NCBI GenBank assembly: GCA_913057175.1
Contig: CAJXNP010000010.1
Span: forward strand, 231,389 to 295,388
Length of the DNA stretch: 64,000 nucleotides
Origin: an uncultured Cytophagales bacterium
GTDB taxonomy: Bacteria > Bacteroidota > Bacteroidia > Cytophagales > Cyclobacteriaceae
Reading direction: 5' to 3'
The notes beneath the pieces are model-generated. The model was not told the origin of the DNA and did no database searches. It was given only the letters and a program-made list of their open reading frames with translations. Positions 63,842 through 64,000 of this stretch are shown here, in pieces; the stretch's first letter is position 1; every line of letters starts with the position of its first letter. Position numbers and translations under genes: made by a program.

Positions 63842-64000
63842 AACACCTGCCAACAAATAAAAAAACATGCCGAATTTCCTGCTTATTCGGGTTCTAGACC
63901 GCTGCAATACGCCTGTCCGCCCACCTTTAGATTTACAAAATATAGATATTCGAAGAATATTACTATTAAGAATGTGGGTATGTGGGTAACCCGTAGGGTT
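63842..64000. other. Right end of window, no gene seen
   Basis: Contains a hairpin CCGAAT...ATTCGG (63877-63898) and the attC-arm-like CTGCAATACGCCTGTCCGCC. No coding frame supported. Confidence 0.4.

Larger units (their letters stand above)
63315..64000 (+). mobile_element. Third cassette-like unit with toxin-antitoxin pair (partial)
   Basis: Begins after G^TTAATT and holds a toxin-antitoxin operon. The expected complementary AATTAAC is not seen before 64000. A sequence at 63902-63923 (CTGCAATACGCCTGTCCGCC) resembles a 3' arm of the same attC family in a different context, so the right border is uncertain. Confidence 0.45.

Noticed and set aside
1..64000. CRISPR array, prophage or insertion sequence
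   Set aside because: No regularly spaced identical repeats with spacers, no transposase, integrase or phage structural genes were seen anywhere in the window.

Overview
The window looks like a piece of a Bacteroidota chromosome, most likely a Cytophagales/Flammeovirgaceae-type marine or soil bacterium. The evidence is AT-rich DNA, weak Shine-Dalgarno sites, gliding/SprB-type repeats with type IX secretion (T9SS) C-terminal tails, many short lipobox lipoproteins, DUF4783/DUF5723-like families, PD40-OmpA proteins and secreted plant-polysaccharide hydrolases. No phage, insertion sequence or CRISPR array is visible.

Layout. 1-8.1 kb: the tail of an OmpA-like gene, then a tightly overlapping leftward operon (SpoIIM-like membrane protein, DUF4129, DUF4350, MoxR ATPase, DUF58), with a divergent RDD protein and two tandem RDD paralogues nearby. 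8.1-33.4 kb: mostly housekeeping and small envelope genes: mutS, a TrmH-type RNA methylase, a 1021-residue SprB-repeat secreted protein, nadC, gpmA, a tandem universal stress protein, an M20 amidohydrolase, a TauE/SafE transporter, yraN, a phosphomannose isomerase, lipB, an EamA transporter that lacks a standard start codon, a sigma factor with a TPR partner, and a radical SAM gene. 33.6-45.1 kb: a loose carbohydrate region (L-type lectin, 2-hydroxyacid dehydrogenase, esterase, CE2-like SGNH esterase, DUF1080 fusion, GH105 hydrolase, PD40-OmpA, small heat-shock protein, GH10 xylanase with a T9SS tail). 45.4-54.7 kb: DinB protein, the NAD salvage pair pncB-pncA, a GT2 glycosyltransferase, a GMC oxidoreductase and envelope proteins. 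54.85-55.03 kb: an intact tRNA-Pro(CGG) lying between two broken tRNA-Pro-like pieces. 55.4-60.5 kb: GH78 alpha-L-rhamnosidase and an S9 peptidase.

The last 3.2 kb is the accessory part. It starts with about a dozen degenerate 21-bp repeats and a broken gene of unknown family. Next come consecutive promoter-poor small-gene cassettes separated by long imperfect palindromes that behave like integron attC sites: the first bases of each of the first two cassettes are exactly complementary to the bases just after its gene. The third unit carries a ParE/RelE-type toxin-antitoxin pair with its own promoter and operator-like palindrome. No integrase gene is in the window, so this is best described as a CALIN-like cassette array, unusual for this phylum. 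It is the most interesting part of the window.

Functions that join up: GH105, GH78, the CE2-like esterase, GH10 and the L-type lectin suggest use of rhamnogalacturonan/pectin and xylan, although no SusC/SusD pair is present. nadC plus pncA/pncB covers both the last step of de novo NAD synthesis and nicotinamide/nicotinate salvage.
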